NCBI GenBank assembly: GCA_946558695.1
Contig: CAMNTQ010000025.1
Location: forward strand, 1-50,477
From: an uncultured Lachnospiraceae bacterium
Lineage (GTDB): Bacteria > Bacillota > Clostridia > Lachnospirales > Lachnospiraceae
DNA length: 50,477 nucleotides
Direction: 5' to 3'
Shown here: in pieces, positions 8,762 through 17,290 of the stretch
How positions within the stretch are numbered: the first letter of the stretch is position 1
How the letters are laid out: the number at the start of each line of letters is the position of its first letter
The notes under the pieces: generated by a model
What the model was told of the DNA's origin: nothing
Seen by the model: the letters and a program-made list of their open reading frames with translations, nothing else
Databases searched by the model: none
Translations under genes and position numbers: made by a program

Positions 8762-9478
8762 CTATTCCGCGCCCATATAGATTTCTTTTCCGTCCGGGGC
8801 CTTGTAAGTATATACAGTAAAGTTCTTGTAAGTCAGGATACCGTCTTTCCCCGGCCCGTAACAGCCGGCATAGTATGCTGACTTCTTAGGCTTCCCGATT
8901 AGGCGGTAAAGATCTGTCATATCTTTTTCATACACGGACGCTTTACTAAGCTTCTTTGTCTTGTCTTTGTCATACTTCCCATTTTTCCCAAAACTGTAGA
9001 ACTTCTCGCCAATGACTTGGATGCCTGTCAGCATTCTGCCATTCGCACTAAAATAATACGTTTTATCCTTGCTCCAGCCCTTTGCGGCAAGTCCTTTGGC
9101 CTTCGCCTGATATTTTACGCCTTTCACGGCCACTATTTTTGTCTTAGCCTTTTTCGTCGGTACAACAAGCTGCCCTTTTTCATTGAATATGTAATACTTC
9201 CCGCCGATCTTACAGCTTCCTGCCGCAGCATTGCCGTCCTTTTTGAAATAATACTTTTTACGCTTTATCGTCTTCCAGACTTTTTTCTGCAGCTTCCCAT
9301 TTTTATAATAACGGTAATTGCCTTTCTCCCTGACCAGTCCGTTCTTCTTTTTGGATTTTGTACTTTTTTTCGCCGCCTTTACAACTGTCACATTTCCGGC
9401 CGGAAGAATATTCGGGACGACTGTCACTGCTGCTAAAAACAGGCAGAACATCCCGATCAGCCTTCTTTTTCTTTTCAT
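8762..9478 (-). CDS. Secreted cell-wall-binding-repeat protein
   Basis: A 238-residue exported protein. A signal peptide (about 1-35) is followed by aromatic cell-wall-binding repeats (about 45-170; GNYRYYKNGKLQKKVWKTI, KKYYFKKDG, GGKYYIFNEKGQL, KTYYFSANGRMLTGIQVI). A short C-terminal domain (about 175-238; DLYRLIGKPKKSAYYAGCYG and GILTYKNFTVYTYK) is not one I can name. It is the first gene of the surface operon, about 40 bases from a good promoter, with a GAGGTGAGAGG ribosome site. No catalytic residues are evident, so it is probably a wall-anchored binding or accessory protein. The function is unknown. Confidence 0.75.
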   Translation of the reverse strand: MKRKRRLIGMFCLFLAAVTVVPNILPAGNVTVVKAAKKSTKSKKKNGLVREKGNYRYYKNGKLQKKVWKTIKRKKYYFKKDGNAAAGSCKIGGKYYIFNEKGQLVVPTKKAKTKIVAVKGVKYQAKAKGLAAKGWSKDKTYYFSANGRMLTGIQVIGEKFYSFGKNGKYDKDKTKKLSKASVYEKDMTDLYRLIGKPKKSAYYAGCYGPGKDGILTYKNFTVYTYKAPDGKEIYMGAE

Positions 9479-9514
9479 TTCCTCTCACCTCGTATTCCTT
9501 TTTTTACTAAAATA

Positions 9515-9543
9515 AGTATACCAAGTATTTATTAGAAAAACAA
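9515..9543 (-). promoter_or_regulatory. sigma-A promoter of the surface-protein operon
   Basis: Minus-strand -35 TTGTTT (9538-9543) and -10 TATACT (9515-9520) are spaced 17 bases apart, a short distance upstream of the cell-wall-repeat gene. I saw no other comparable promoter in the gaps (18-62 bases) between the six genes down to 3315, which supports a single transcript. Confidence 0.75.
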
Positions 9544-9578
9544 TAAAAAGAAAGATCCTTTCCTTGATATGTTTCCTT

Positions 9579-10613
9579 CTACAAAAGGATAATCCCATGC
9601 TCCCTGCAGGTCTCTCTCATCTCCTTTGGCCAGAGACTTGCCTGCACCTCCCCTACATGTGCACGGTTCAAAAGCAGCATGCAGAGTCTTGACTGCCCGA
9701 TTCCGCCGCCGATCGTGTAAGGCAGCTCTCCGTCAAAAAGCATCCGGTGATACGGTAGATTCCTTCTATCCTCACATCCGGCCTTCTTTAACTGCTCGGC
9801 AAGCGATTCTTCATCCACGCGGATTCCCATACTGGAAATTTCCAAAGCACAGTCAAGCGTATCGAACCAGAACAGAATATCCCCGTTTAACTGCCAGTCA
9901 TCATAATCCGGCGCCCTGCCGTCGTGAGGCGCGCCGCTCTTTAACTTCTCCCCGATCTTCATGACAAACACACAGCCGTATTCTTTTGTGATCAGGTTCT
10001 CCCGCTCCTTCGGGGTCTTATCCGGATACCGCTCCTCCAGTTCCTCAGAAGTGATAAACGTCACCTGATCCGGAAGACGTTTTACCGCCTGCGGAAATTT
10101 ATACCACACCTCATGCTCCATATGCTTGATGATCTTAAAAATATTTTTCACGGTCTCCTTAAGCGTCTCGATGGTTCTGTCCTCTTTCGTGATCACCTTC
10201 TCCCAGTCCCACTGATCCACATAACAGGAATGAAGATTGTCAAGTTCCTCATCCCGGCGGATCGCGTTCATATTCGTATACAATCCTTCACCCGGCTGAA
10301 AGCCATACCTCTTAAGCGCCATGCGTTTCCACTTGGCAAGAGACTGTACAACCTCAATCTCTTCGTCAGGAAGCCCTGCGATGTCAAAACCGACCGGACG
10401 CTCCACGCCGTTCAGGTTATCATTCAGGCCGCTGCTCTTTTCTACGAACAGGGGCGCAGAAATCCTCTCAAGGTTCATCTCTTTCCCGAACTCCTTCTGA
10501 AAGGTGTCCCTGATGTATTTGATTGCCTCCTGCGTTTCCCGCACACTCAGATGCGGATCATATTTTTCCGGTAATATTAAACTCATTCTTCTCTTCTCCT
10601 TTTTATTCTGCAT
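9579..10613 (-). CDS. asnA: Aspartate--ammonia ligase (asparagine synthetase A)
   Basis: A 344-residue cytosolic enzyme that makes asparagine from aspartate, ATP and ammonia. It belongs to the class II aminoacyl-tRNA synthetase-like fold. Family blocks are [20 protein letters not shown] near the N-terminus, [39 protein letters not shown] and the C-terminal [23 protein letters not shown]. Length matches the family. It follows metH by 5 bases, so it is probably the last gene of the methionine operon; the link may be aspartate-family amino-acid supply. Confidence 0.95.
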   Translation of the reverse strand: MQNKKEKRRMSLILPEKYDPHLSVRETQEAIKYIRDTFQKEFGKEMNLERISAPLFVEKSSGLNDNLNGVERPVGFDIAGLPDEEIEVVQSLAKWKRMALKRYGFQPGEGLYTNMNAIRRDEELDNLHSCYVDQWDWEKVITKEDRTIETLKETVKNIFKIIKHMEHEVWYKFPQAVKRLPDQVTFITSEELEERYPDKTPKERENLITKEYGCVFVMKIGEKLKSGAPHDGRAPDYDDWQLNGDILFWFDTLDCALEISSMGIRVDEESLAEQLKKAGCEDRRNLPYHRMLFDGELPYTIGGGIGQSRLCMLLLNRAHVGEVQASLWPKEMRETCREHGIILL

Positions 10614-10618
10614 ATCCT

Positions 10619-13015
10619 TTACTTTGCAAACAACTCTTTCGCATAGTACACCGACTGCATCGCGTCCTTCCCGTAGAAATCTGCCCCGATCATATCCGCA
10701 TAATCCTGGTTTAACACCGCGCCGCCTACCATGATCTTACAGTCCGGCTTTCCCTTATGCAAAAGCTTTATGGTCTCTTCCATGCTGACCACCGTAGTTG
10801 TCATAAGCGCGCTTAAGCCCACCAGCCGTACATTCTCTTTAACCGCAGCTTCTAAAACAGCTTCCGGCTCCACATCCTTTCCAAGATCGATTACGTCAAA
10901 GCTGTAATTTTCCAAAAGCACCTTTACGATATTCTTGCCGATATCATGCACATCGCCCTTTACCGTCGCAAGAATTACCTTCTCCTTTTTCTGCTCCTTA
11001 CCATTGCTTTCCGAAAGCCCCTCCTTCAGCACGGCAAAAGCCAGCTTTGCGGCATCCGCGCTCATAAGCAGCTGGGGCAGAAATACCGTTCCCTTCTCAA
11101 AACCTTTTCCCACCTCATCGAGAGCCGGTATCATCTCTTCATTGATCACAGAAAGAGGCGGCTTTTCCTTTATCATCTCACGCGCCGCATGGTGCGCTTC
11201 CTCCTTAAGTCCCTTGATGATGGCTGCTTTCAGGGTAATCCCTCCGCCCTTTTGCACCGGCGCTTCCTCCTTCTGATTCCCGTAACGGCCGATAAAAGCC
11301 TCGCAGTTCTCATCATAGTTCATCAGCGCGCAGTACGAATAGTAAGCGCGCATCATGTCTTCCGACATGGGGTTGATGATTCCTGCGCTTAAGCCATTTT
11401 GCATGGCCATCGTATAGAAATTAGAATTCACGGCCGGACGGCAGGGAAGCCCGAAAGAAATGTTGGAGACGCCCAGCACGGTACACACTCCGTATTTTTC
11501 CCTGACTTCCCGCAGTGCCTTAAGGGTAGTCTTCGCTCCGTCTGGATCTGAGCTTATAGTCATGGCCAGCACGTCGATGACGATATCCTTCTTGCTGATT
11601 CCGTATTTTTTTGCTTCTTCAATGATCTTTCCGGCAATGCGCACACGGCCCTCCGCCGTATTCGGAATGCCGTCCTCGTCAATGGTCAGCCCTACCGCCA
11701 CACCACCGTATCGTTTGATCAGAGGAAATATCTTATCCATCTCTTCCTGTTTGCCGTTGACGGAATTGACCATAGGCTTACCGTTATACACGCGCATGGC
11801 GGCCTCTAACGCTTTTTCGTCCACCGTGTCAATCTGCAGCGGAAGGCTTATTACGCTCTGAAGCTCTCTGACTACTTCCACCATCATAGCCTTCTCATCA
11901 ATGTCGGGCAGCCCCACATTGACATCCAGAATGTCCGCCCCGTTATCCTGCTGGCTGATTCCTTCCTTTAATATATAGTCAAGATCATGCTCTTTTAATG
12001 CATGTTTCAACTTTTTCTTTCCCGTAGGATTGATCCGCTCGCCGATAATGACCGGTTTCCCTCCTAAAAACACAGCCTTTCCATAGGAAGACACGACCGT
12101 ATGCTCCTTCTTTGTAAGAGGCGTACACTTCGGAAACAGCTCAGTCTCTTTTATCTGCTGTACCATCTTACGGATGTGTCCCGGCGTCGTTCCGCAGCAC
12201 CCTCCCACAAGGTGCGCGCCTTTCTTCACGATCTGCACCATCAGTCCTGCGAATTCATCCGGATCCACGTCATAGTAAACTTCCCCGTCACGCTGTTTGG
12301 GAAGCCCCGCATTGGGCTTTACGATGACCGGCACAGAGGCCGCCTTCCGTATCTCGTCAAGAACCGGAAGCATCTGCTCCGGGCCCATACCGCAGTTGAT
12401 CCCAAGGGCATCCACCCGAAGCCCCTCAAGCATGGCAACCGCCGACGGTACATCCCCGCCGGTCAGAAGCTTTCCTTTATCGTCAAAGATCATGGTCGCA
12501 AATACCGGCAGCTTCGTATTCTCCTTCGCCGCCAGCACAGCCGCCTTCACTTCATAAGTATCGCTCATGGTCTCGATGTGGATCAGATCTGCTCCCGCTC
12601 TTTCACCAATGACCACTACCTCTTTGAACGCCTCATACGCATCCTCAAAGCTCAGATCTCCCATGGGTTTTAAAAGCTTTCCCGTAGGCCCTACATCCAG
12701 CCCGGCGTAGACTTCCCTCCCGTCACGGACGCCGAGCTTTTGTGCCTCCTTAAGATTTGCTATCGCTGCAGTAATGATATCCTCCAGATCATAATCAGCG
12801 CCGCAAAATTTCAGGGCGTTCGCCCCGAAAGTGTTGCTCAGCACGATATCGCTGCCCGCCTCGTAATACTGGCGGTGGATATCTATCATCTCTTCTTTAT
12901 GCTCTAGGTTCCAGATTTCCGGCAGTTCCCCTGGCTTTAACCCCTTCTCCTGAAGAAGCGTCCCGGTTCCGCCGTCAAAAAATATCAGATCCTTTCCCAG
13001 CCGTTCTAATAACAT
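10619..13015 (-). CDS. metH: Cobalamin-dependent methionine synthase without activation domain
   Basis: A 798-residue enzyme transferring methyl from 5-methyl-THF via cobalamin to homocysteine. Domains in order are homocysteine-binding (about 1-290; zinc Cys in GINCGMG and [10 protein letters not shown]), pterin-binding (about 310-580; [22 protein letters not shown]), the B12 cap (about 595-680), and the B12-binding Rossmann domain (about 685-798) with [10 protein letters not shown] carrying the cobalt-ligand His. It stops there; the SAM-dependent reactivation domain of E. coli MetH is missing and is encoded by the gene just upstream. The ATG at 13015 follows AAGGAG at 8 bases; farther in-frame starts would overlap the previous gene. 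Confidence 0.95.
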   Translation of the reverse strand: MLLERLGKDLIFFDGGTGTLLQEKGLKPGELPEIWNLEHKEEMIDIHRQYYEAGSDIVLSNTFGANALKFCGADYDLEDIITAAIANLKEAQKLGVRDGREVYAGLDVGPTGKLLKPMGDLSFEDAYEAFKEVVVIGERAGADLIHIETMSDTYEVKAAVLAAKENTKLPVFATMIFDDKGKLLTGGDVPSAVAMLEGLRVDALGINCGMGPEQMLPVLDEIRKAASVPVIVKPNAGLPKQRDGEVYYDVDPDEFAGLMVQIVKKGAHLVGGCCGTTPGHIRKMVQQIKETELFPKCTPLTKKEHTVVSSYGKAVFLGGKPVIIGERINPTGKKKLKHALKEHDLDYILKEGISQQDNGADILDVNVGLPDIDEKAMMVEVVRELQSVISLPLQIDTVDEKALEAAMRVYNGKPMVNSVNGKQEEMDKIFPLIKRYGGVAVGLTIDEDGIPNTAEGRVRIAGKIIEEAKKYGISKKDIVIDVLAMTISSDPDGAKTTLKALREVREKYGVCTVLGVSNISFGLPCRPAVNSNFYTMAMQNGLSAGIINPMSEDMMRAYYSYCALMNYDENCEAFIGRYGNQKEEAPVQKGGGITLKAAIIKGLKEEAHHAAREMIKEKPPLSVINEEMIPALDEVGKGFEKGTVFLPQLLMSADAAKLAFAVLKEGLSESNGKEQKKEKVILATVKGDVHDIGKNIVKVLLENYSFDVIDLGKDVEPEAVLEAAVKENVRLVGLSALMTTTVVSMEETIKLLHKGKPDCKIMVGGAVLNQDYADMIGADFYGKDAMQSVYYAKELFAK

Positions 13016-13082
13016 CTGTCCTGCTCCTTTTTCTATATTGCTGCCTCCTTGTACATGATTGCATGAATATTGATGTACAGCC

Positions 13083-13724
13083 TCATCTGCGGTAAGTACA
13101 GTCCGTCTTGTCACAGGCTTCGCATCCTCTGACATGGCAGTTTTCATTCTCCCTCGCAAGCCCAATAAGAGCCGTCACGGATTTTGTGGGCGTCAGCATA
13201 CTGCCGTCCGTCATCATAAGTCCGATCCGCCTTGCCGTATCCGCCATGGCAAGAATTTCCTTCTGATGAAGAATGGAAAAATCCCCGTACCCGGGACTGA
13301 ATCTGGGTCTTAAAAAGTACCCCTCCTTTTCCATCTCTTCTCCAATCCTTTTCTGACACTCATCCAGATATTCCTCAAGCTGCGCTGCCGCGCATGCCTG
13401 AAGCACCGCCATCTTCGCCGTATCCGTATAGGAATACCGCTTCATAGCCAGATCGACCTCCACCCCAAGAGTCGCTCCGAGTAAGATCACCTTCTCGCAT
13501 CCTCTAAGGTTTTTCAGAAGTCCTCTGCTCTCAATCCGCATACTCCCAATCGCAATGCACCCGTCCTCTGCCATGCACAGGTCAAATATGCGGTACACAA
13601 TCCTCTTTTTTGCAATTCTCTCCAGTTCTTCAAAGCATTCCCGGATCAACTGAAAAGTCCTTTCATCCGCCTCATGCTTTCCATAACCCAGATACCGGAC
13701 AGCCTCCCTCACCATATGCTCCAT
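13083..13724 (-). CDS. Stand-alone vitamin B12-dependent methionine synthase activation protein
   Basis: A 213-residue cytosolic protein homologous to the C-terminal activation domain of MetH, which binds SAM and reductively remethylates inactive cob(II)alamin. Typical segments are ESRGLLKNLRGCEKVILLGATLG, a central helix with AVLQACAAAQLEEYLDECQKR, the SAM-site-like RPRFSPGYGDF and MTDGSMLTPTKSVTALIG, and a Cys-rich tail (CHVRGCEACDKTDCTY). It sits between metF and a metH lacking this domain, so the two products presumably act as a split enzyme. The tail carries five Cys and could hold a metal or redox site. The ATG at 13724 has GAGAGG; a TTG 16 codons upstream overlapping the metF stop is the alternative. 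Confidence 0.88.
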   Translation of the reverse strand: MEHMVREAVRYLGYGKHEADERTFQLIRECFEELERIAKKRIVYRIFDLCMAEDGCIAIGSMRIESRGLLKNLRGCEKVILLGATLGVEVDLAMKRYSYTDTAKMAVLQACAAAQLEEYLDECQKRIGEEMEKEGYFLRPRFSPGYGDFSILHQKEILAMADTARRIGLMMTDGSMLTPTKSVTALIGLARENENCHVRGCEACDKTDCTYRR

Positions 13725-13768
13725 ATTATTCCTCTCATCCCCGGCATTTTTCTGTTGGTTTGAAAAGA

Positions 13769-14653
13769 TCAACGGTGATTCTCTGTCCTGACTACAATCT
13801 CCGATAGATTATTCATGATGGCTTCCGCCACCTCCGGCTTATTCATAGAATAAATATGCACATGGTTGATCCCATTGGCAAACAGATCTATGATCTGATC
13901 TGTCGCATAAGCGATTCCTGCCTGTCTCATCGCCTTCGGATTGTCTCCGAACCGCTCTACTACATCAAGGAATCTCTGAGGAAGCGCCGTTCCCGACATA
14001 CTGCAAATTCTTTCCACCTGACTCTTGTGCGTCACAGGCATGATGCCCGGCAATACCGGAACCATGATTCCTTTCTCGCGGATTTTATAAAGAAAATTAT
14101 AAAATATACTGTTATCAAAAAACATCTGCGTTGTCAGAAAATCGACGCCGCAGTCCACCTTAATCTTTAAATGATTAATATCGTCTCTCTTAAACTCTGT
14201 ATCCACATGGCCTTCCGGATAGCATGCCGCGCCAATGCAGAAATCCCCCTGCTCTTTTATCTCTCTGACCAGTTCACTTGCATATTTATATTGATTGGGC
14301 ATGGGAAATTCTGAATCCTTCGGGATATCCCCCCGAAGCGCAAGGACGTTTTCAATCCCCTTTTCCTTAAGCTGCCGAATCACTTCATGTACATGTTCCC
14401 TTGTGGACGATACGCAAGTAAGATGGGCTAGGCTCGTCACTCCCAGATCGTCCTTGATGTGGGATGCTATATTTACCGTGTTTTTGCTCGTCCCTCCGCC
14501 GGCGCCGTATGTAACGCTGATGTATGACGGTTTTAACGCCGCGATCCGGTCCGTCGCGGCAAGAACGCTCTCAAATCCTGCATCTGTTTTCGGCGGGAAT
14601 ACCTCGAAGGAAATATGCGGGGCAGTCTCTTTTAGAATATCCTTGATTTTCAT
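13769..14653 (-). CDS. metF: 5,10-methylenetetrahydrofolate reductase
   Basis: A 294-residue flavin-dependent TIM-barrel enzyme reducing methylene-THF to methyl-THF, the methyl donor for the MetH encoded two genes downstream. Landmarks are HISFEVFPPKTDAG near the N-terminus with the catalytic Glu, SVTYGAGGGTSKNT, LAHLTCVS, ENVLALRGDIP, CIGAACYPEGHVD, DFLTTQMFFDN and LPGIMPVT. It is the first gene of the metF - activation - metH - asnA run, with a short or overlapping junction to the next gene. I see no SAM riboswitch or T-box upstream. Confidence 0.95.
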   Translation of the reverse strand: MKIKDILKETAPHISFEVFPPKTDAGFESVLAATDRIAALKPSYISVTYGAGGGTSKNTVNIASHIKDDLGVTSLAHLTCVSSTREHVHEVIRQLKEKGIENVLALRGDIPKDSEFPMPNQYKYASELVREIKEQGDFCIGAACYPEGHVDTEFKRDDINHLKIKVDCGVDFLTTQMFFDNSIFYNFLYKIREKGIMVPVLPGIMPVTHKSQVERICSMSGTALPQRFLDVVERFGDNPKAMRQAGIAYATDQIIDLFANGINHVHIYSMNKPEVAEAIMNNLSEIVVRTENHR

Positions 14654-14706
14654 GATTCCACTCTCCTTACCGTATAGAAACTGTATTTCACACTGTACCG
14701 TAATGA

Positions 14707-14736
14707 ATTATACGTTATATACAATAAATCAAATCC
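14707..14736 (-). promoter_or_regulatory. Probable promoter of the metF operon
   Basis: A minus-strand -10 TATAAT (14707-14712) lies about 55 bases before the metF ATG. The -35 is poor: GGATTT at 18 bases, or TTGATT at only 14. The -10 is convincing; the rest is tentative. Confidence 0.4.
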
Positions 14737-14750
14737 GCAAAAAATGCAAG

Positions 14751-14790
14751 AAAAAATGGTCATCACCCCGAAGGGCAATGACCATTTTTT
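14751..14790 (-). terminator. Rho-independent terminator of glgA
   Basis: AAAATGGTCATTGCCC, a CTTCGGG-type loop and GATGACCATTTTTT form a long hairpin with a T-run on the minus strand, just after the glgA stop. The stem ends in A and T runs on both sides, so it may work in both directions. Confidence 0.85.
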
Positions 14791-14797
14791 GTGAATC

Positions 14798-16234
14798 CTA
14801 CATACTTTCATACAATTCTTCGTACTGCTTCGCTGAATTTTTCCATGAGAAATCCTTATTCATGCCTCGCTCGACAATCTTATTCCAATCCCTCTTCTTA
14901 TCATAATAAATGCATTCCGCATAGCGCACCGTTGCCATCATCTCGTGAGCGTTATAATTGGTAAAGCTGAAGCCTGTTCCGGTCTTCTCGAACTCATTAT
15001 ACGACTCAACCGTATCTTTCAGTCCTCCTGTCTCCCTTACGATCGGCACGGTTCCGTACCGAAGGCTCATAAGCTGGCTCAATCCGCACGGCTCGAACAG
15101 AGACGGCATAAGGAATGCGTCAGATGATGCGTAAATCTTGTGAGACATCGGATCCGAATAATAAATATTCGCGGAAACCTTGCCCGGATACTTCCATGCG
15201 AAGTGCCGGAACATATTCTCATACTGCTCTTCACCCGTCCCGAGCACAACAAGCTGGATCGCATCCTGACACAGCTCATCAAGCACGCAGGCCACAAGAT
15301 CGAAGCCTTTCTGGTCTGTCAGACGCGATACAACGCCGATCATCATCGCCTTCGGATCCTGCGCAAGATTCAGCTCCTTCTGAAGCTCGATCTTATTCTT
15401 AACCTTCTCTTTCCGGAAGTTCGATGCGGAATAATTACTCACAATGTGAGGATCCGTCTCCGGATTAAAATCTTCATAATCAATACCGTTCACAATACCC
15501 GACAGACAATTCGCGCGGGCATTCATAAGACCGTCTAGACGTTCCCCGTAGAACGGCATCTTAATCTCCTCCGCATAGGTATTGCTCACTGTCGTAACTC
15601 TGTCTGCGTATACAATTCCACCCTTTAAGTAATTGGCATCCTTATATGCCTCCAGCTTATCCGGCGCGAAATAGTACTGCGGCAGTCCAGTAATGTCCCT
15701 AACACGCTTCGTATCCCATGTTCCCTGGAATTTCAGGTTATGTATTGTCATGATTGTCTTAATTCCACGATAATATTCGTTTCCAAAGCGGAAATTATCG
15801 AGATAAATCGGAACCAGTCCTGTCTGCCAGTCGTGGCAGTGAATTATGTCCGGTCTAAAGTCAATGAGCGGCAAAGCGCTTAAAACCGCCTTAGAGAAAA
15901 ATGCAAATTTCTCAATGTCCGCATACATATCACCGTACGGTGCAAAACCGTTGAAGTAATATTCATTATCTATAAAGTAAAAAGTAATTCCGTCATATTC
16001 TGTTTCCAGAACACCAACATACTGTTTTCTCCAATTTAAATCCATATAAAAATGTGTTTTATACTGTAATTTTTCTTTCCAAATGTCTTTCATGCACATA
16101 TATTTCGGTAACATTACCCGTACATCATACTTTTCGTTGTTGAAATATTTCGGCAGGGAACCCGCTACGTCCGCCAATCCTCCTGTCTTTATAAAAGGCA
16201 CTGCCTCTGAAGTTGCAAAAAGTATTTTTTTCAT
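14798..16234 (-). CDS. glgA: Glycogen synthase (ADP-glucose type, GT5)
   Basis: A 478-residue cytosolic glycosyltransferase adding ADP-glucose to alpha-1,4-glucan. The N-terminal KTGGLADVAGSLPK (about 15-28) is the ADP-glucose-binding signature. HDWQTGLVP, TIHNLKFQG, VNGIDYEDFNPETD, GVVSRLTDQKGFDL and LMPSLFEPCGLSQLMSLRYGT complete the GT-B fold. The ATG at 16234 has a GGGAGG site and starts the conserved MKKILFATSEA. No other glycogen genes are nearby. It is a single-gene unit between spo0A and the metF operon, with its own promoter and terminator. Confidence 0.95.
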   Translation of the reverse strand: MKKILFATSEAVPFIKTGGLADVAGSLPKYFNNEKYDVRVMLPKYMCMKDIWKEKLQYKTHFYMDLNWRKQYVGVLETEYDGITFYFIDNEYYFNGFAPYGDMYADIEKFAFFSKAVLSALPLIDFRPDIIHCHDWQTGLVPIYLDNFRFGNEYYRGIKTIMTIHNLKFQGTWDTKRVRDITGLPQYYFAPDKLEAYKDANYLKGGIVYADRVTTVSNTYAEEIKMPFYGERLDGLMNARANCLSGIVNGIDYEDFNPETDPHIVSNYSASNFRKEKVKNKIELQKELNLAQDPKAMMIGVVSRLTDQKGFDLVACVLDELCQDAIQLVVLGTGEEQYENMFRHFAWKYPGKVSANIYYSDPMSHKIYASSDAFLMPSLFEPCGLSQLMSLRYGTVPIVRETGGLKDTVESYNEFEKTGTGFSFTNYNAHEMMATVRYAECIYYDKKRDWNKIVERGMNKDFSWKNSAKQYEELYESM

Positions 16235-16265
16235 GATTCTTCCTCCCATCCTCGCGGTATGTACT

Positions 16266-16309
16266 GTACTTCTTTCATTATACCGCAATTCTACGAAGAA
16301 AGAAAGTAC
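16266..16309 (-). promoter_or_regulatory. glgA promoter inside an inverted repeat
   Basis: On the minus strand a -10 TATAAT (16277-16282) with a weak TTTCTT -35 at 17 bases lies upstream of glgA. It is bracketed by arms GTACTTCTTTC (16266-16276) and GAAAGAAAGTAC (16298-16309), complementary except for one extra base. The second arm abuts the spo0A stop codon. There is no T-run after the hairpin, so an operator is as likely as a terminator. Confidence 0.45.
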
Positions 16310-17104
16310 TTATCTGTTTTTATATTCTAATCTGATCGTATCTGCAATCAATGCTACAAATTCCGAGTTGGTGGGCTTCCCCTTACCGTTGCTCACCGTG
16401 TACCCGAAAAGGTCGTCAAGCGTATCCAGTTTTCCTCTGCTCCATGCTACCTCGATCGCATGCCGGATCGCCCGTTCCACCCTGCTTGCTGTTGTCTTAT
16501 GGTTCTTTGCGATGGTCGGATATAAGATCTTCGTGATCGCATTCAGCACATCCATATCATCCACCGCCATGATAATGGCATCACGCAGGTAGTGATACCC
16601 TTTTATATGGGCCGGAATTCCGATCTCATGTATCATATCCGTCACCCGCGCTTCCAGATTCACTGACATGCTCTGCTGGTCTGTCTTAAGCTTTTCTGTC
16701 TTTGTGCCCGCCATCTCGCTTTTTAACAATTGTCTGGCGCTCTTGACACGGTTCAGCACCATCTCATTGTTAAATGGTTTTAAAATGTAATAATTAGCCC
16801 CCTTTTTAAATGCATCTTCCGTAATTCTCTCCTGTCCGATCGCCGTGATCACAATGAAATTCGGATGTTTTCTGATCTCCTTGTCGTGATTGATCTGCTC
16901 CATGACGCTAAGCCCGTCCATCTTTGGCATAATCAGATCCAACAGGACAACATCCGGCTGTTTGCTGCGTATCAGCTCATATGCATCCTCCCCGTTATTT
17001 GCCTTTCCGACAAGATTTAAGTCTTTGTCCGAGCCGATCACATCGCCTAATAAATCCAAAATTCTTTCATTATCATCGGCAATTGCCACACTTATCCCAC
17101 TCAT
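16310..17104 (-). CDS. spo0A: Sporulation master response regulator Spo0A
   Basis: A 264-residue two-domain regulator that starts sporulation when phosphorylated. The receiver domain (about 1-125) has the acidic pair Asp10-Asp11, phospho-acceptor Asp56 in [13 protein letters not shown], Thr/Ala in VITAIGQ and Lys in YILKPFN. A linker leads to the Spo0A-specific C-terminal DNA-binding domain (about 150-264), with [19 protein letters not shown] and the near-invariant [16 protein letters not shown] recognition region. The ATG at 17104 has a GGGGGA site, and the in-frame start seven codons earlier would disrupt it. It lies downstream of spoIVB, as in nearly all endospore formers. Confidence 0.98.
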   Translation of the reverse strand: MSGISVAIADDNERILDLLGDVIGSDKDLNLVGKANNGEDAYELIRSKQPDVVLLDLIMPKMDGLSVMEQINHDKEIRKHPNFIVITAIGQERITEDAFKKGANYYILKPFNNEMVLNRVKSARQLLKSEMAGTKTEKLKTDQQSMSVNLEARVTDMIHEIGIPAHIKGYHYLRDAIIMAVDDMDVLNAITKILYPTIAKNHKTTASRVERAIRHAIEVAWSRGKLDTLDDLFGYTVSNGKGKPTNSEFVALIADTIRLEYKNR

Positions 17105-17149
17105 ATTACGTATTCCCCCTTTCATAATTGTAAAAACGTGTCATGTTCA

Positions 17150-17214
17150 ATTATAAGGGTTCATTATATGGCAAGACAAGAAAATGCTGTCGGATAAATA
17201 ATTCTTATTTCGAC
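17150..17214 (-). promoter_or_regulatory. Candidate spo0A promoter with Spo0A-box-like sites
   Basis: Minus-strand -35 TTGTCT (17174-17179) and -10 TATAAT (17150-17155) are 18 bases apart, about 46 bases before the spo0A ATG. Two near-matches to the 0A box TGTCGAA lie close by: GTCGAA on the minus strand (17209-17214) and TGTCGGA on the plus strand (17188-17194). Autoregulation is plausible from family knowledge but rests on these short matches. Confidence 0.5.
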
Positions 17215-17290
17215 GGGTTGTTATTGCATTTTGCATATTATGACCTTTTTCGGAAACATCTCTCTGCAAGAGCCGTCGATTCCTGTTCTT

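Noticed and set aside
14654-14750. SAM riboswitch or T-box before metF
   Set aside because: The interval is short, AT-rich and lacks the conserved cores and any attenuator; the only terminator there belongs to glgA.
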